Assembly: GCA_902489925.1 (NCBI GenBank)
Contig: CABUBX010000008.1
Coordinates: 1-42,090, forward strand
DNA: 42,090 nt
Direction: 5' to 3'
Source of the DNA: an uncultured Lachnospiraceae bacterium
Lineage (GTDB): Bacteria > Bacillota > Clostridia > Lachnospirales > Lachnospiraceae
This document shows, piece after piece, positions 41,032 through 42,090 of the stretch; position 1 is the stretch's first letter; the number at the start of each line of letters is the position of its first letter. Position numbers and translations under genes: made by a program. The notes beneath the pieces were generated by a model, which had not been told where the DNA came from, did no database searches, and was given only the letters and a program-made list of their open reading frames with translations.

Positions 41032-42018
41032 CTATTTTCGATGGGACGGGCATTTTTTGCTGACAGTTTTCCGCCACTTGACCTTTGCATTAATCTTCAG
41101 TGTATCCCTTTCCTGACCGCCCTCAATATTCTCTATGAGATACTGTGCCGCAAGATAGCCGCGCTCATAGTTCGGTATATCTACTGTAGTCAGCCCAAAA
41201 GGCTCTGCCAGCGCACAATCATCAAAACCGGTCACCGCAACATCCTCAGGCACTCTAATCCCCGCTTCATGAAGTGCCTGTATTGCACCGACAGCCATAT
41301 TATCATTGGCACAAACAATACACTCCGGAAGTTCATCGGAAAGCACCATAATCTTTGCCGCCATATAGCCTGTCTTTTGTCTAAAATCGCCCGAATGATA
41401 ATTCTTGCCCGCAAAAGGGAGTCCGTTTGCATTCAGTACATCAATAAAAGCCCGATACCGCTCTTTATTATCATCCGTAGACTCCGGCCCGCCGATAAAA
41501 CTAAAACGCTTATAGCCTCTATCCACCAGCCCTTGAACAAGCTCAGTCATAGGCCCATAATTATTTACCACAATACTTTTAATATACGGATGATCTACAA
41601 CTCTGTCTAAAAAAACAACCGGGTACTTTTCATTCGCCACTTCCTCAATAAGCTCTGTTTTCATACGCATATCCAAAATAATACATCCGCTTGTCATACC
41701 GTTACGCATAAAACGCTCGCACGATTTCCTTGTACAAATCATAAGATCATAACCATTATCCACAGCATAATCACTGATGCCGTTAATAATATCCAAGTAA
41801 AAACTCCTATCAAAATCACTGAAATTAAATAAAATCGTCTTTGTATCTCCGTTCTTTAGGTTCTTACCTGCCGCATTCGGATAATAAGACAACTCTTCGC
41901 AAATCTCCAACACCCTTTTTCGTGTTGCAGCCCCCACATTCTTTTTATCATTGAGTACATTAGAAACAGTCGAAACCGACACTCCCGCCAACCTGGCCAC
42001 ATCTTTAATTCCCGCCAT
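41032..42018 (-). CDS. LacI-family transcription repressor
   Basis: A 328-residue regulator. The helix-turn-helix IKDVARLAGVSVSTVSNVLN (about 4-23) and hinge helix region YYPNAAGKNLKNG are typical. The periplasmic-binding-protein-like ligand core follows, with FSFIGGPEST (about 172), PECIVCANDNMAVGAIQAL (about 233-251) and VAVTGFDDCALAEPFGLTTV (about 262-281). It starts after GGAGG and has its own promoter. It most likely represses the importer/phosphorylase operon through the GTAAAACGTTATAC site and is released by the imported disaccharide or a product. The ligand core looks complete and functional. Confidence 0.92.
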   Translation of the reverse strand: MAGIKDVARLAGVSVSTVSNVLNDKKNVGAATRKRVLEICEELSYYPNAAGKNLKNGDTKTILFNFSDFDRSFYLDIINGISDYAVDNGYDLMICTRKSCERFMRNGMTSGCIILDMRMKTELIEEVANEKYPVVFLDRVVDHPYIKSIVVNNYGPMTELVQGLVDRGYKRFSFIGGPESTDDNKERYRAFIDVLNANGLPFAGKNYHSGDFRQKTGYMAAKIMVLSDELPECIVCANDNMAVGAIQALHEAGIRVPEDVAVTGFDDCALAEPFGLTTVDIPNYERGYLAAQYLIENIEGGQERDTLKINAKVKWRKTVSKKCPSHRK

Positions 42019-42058
42019 ACGTTCTTATTCTCCTCCCAAAACATTTAGATTTAATATT

Positions 42059-42087
42059 ATTTTACCTATTTTTACTAAAATATTCAA
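42059..42087 (-). promoter_or_regulatory. Promoter of LacI gene
   Basis: TTGAAT (42082-42087) and TAAAAT (42059-42064) are 17 bp apart on the minus strand, about 40 bp before the LacI start codon. Confidence 0.5.
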
Positions 42088-42090
42088 CTG

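Overview
The window looks like a chromosomal segment of an anaerobic, gut-type Firmicute, most likely a Lachnospiraceae (Clostridia) member. This rests on protein style, AGGAGG-type ribosome sites, TTGACA/TATAAT promoters, an anaerobic sulfatase-maturating radical SAM enzyme, a GH65 phosphorylase with beta-phosphoglucomutase, and a SAM riboswitch on metK. Genus or species cannot be fixed from the sequence alone. Almost every gene lies on the minus strand; the only convincing plus-strand genes are galM and a small Rpn/transposase remnant. No rRNA, tRNA, CRISPR array, phage module or complete insertion sequence was seen.

Layout. 1-2.7 kb: a sugar ABC importer (lipoprotein binding protein, one intact permease, one permease cut short near the window edge) behind a promoter with a 14-bp dyad and tandem TCGTTTTTT repeats. 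3.0-3.4 kb: remnant of an Rpn-type nuclease gene. 3.4-6.3 kb: metK under a SAM riboswitch, then murA. 6.3-16 kb: a compact housekeeping run read leftwards: metY-type sulfhydrylase, two tandem CBS/DRTGG pyrophosphatases, a flavin reductase-like protein, a Y-family polymerase, a shikimate-kinase-like protein and a YfhO membrane protein. 16-19 kb: endonuclease IV, a polysaccharide deacetylase and the divergent galM. 19-21.1 kb: a MerR regulator and a DapB-like dehydrogenase whose promoter has the 19-bp spacer typical of MerR activation. 21.2-24.7 kb: a TSUP transporter, an anaerobic sulfatase maturase, a headless sulfatase and a broken PucR regulator. 24.7-27 kb: a TrmH-family methyltransferase, then an SPFH protein and a ribbon-helix-helix protein in one operon with two TGATATCA boxes over the start site. 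27-31 kb: an acyl-CoA synthetase, ROK glucokinase and FabF-like synthase. 31-36.8 kb: a structured repeat, then a sugar-oxidoreductase operon (two Gfo/Idh/MocA proteins, a TIM-barrel isomerase, a ChbG/YdjC-like deacetylase, two metallo-beta-lactamase-fold hydrolases, one of them broken). 37-42 kb: LacI regulator, collapsed ABC importer, GH65 phosphorylase and beta-phosphoglucomutase.

How the genes fit together. Two carbohydrate importers bracket the window. The right-hand one would feed the GH65 phosphorylase, which splits an alpha-disaccharide with phosphate to beta-glucose 1-phosphate, then PgmB makes glucose 6-phosphate. GalM and the ROK glucokinase would handle free glucose. The sulfatase/maturase/TSUP set would desulfate host or dietary glycans and move the released sulfur anion, but its sulfatase lacks the catalytic half.

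The most striking overall feature is repeated gene damage of one style: internal deletions that join the head of one gene to the middle or tail of the same or the next gene (right-hand importer, PucR, sulfatase, one metallo-hydrolase, Rpn remnant, left-edge permease), beside otherwise intact operons with good promoters. This is either real, recent genome erosion in accessory sugar and sulfate loci, or collapse in the assembly. The sequence alone cannot decide between these.
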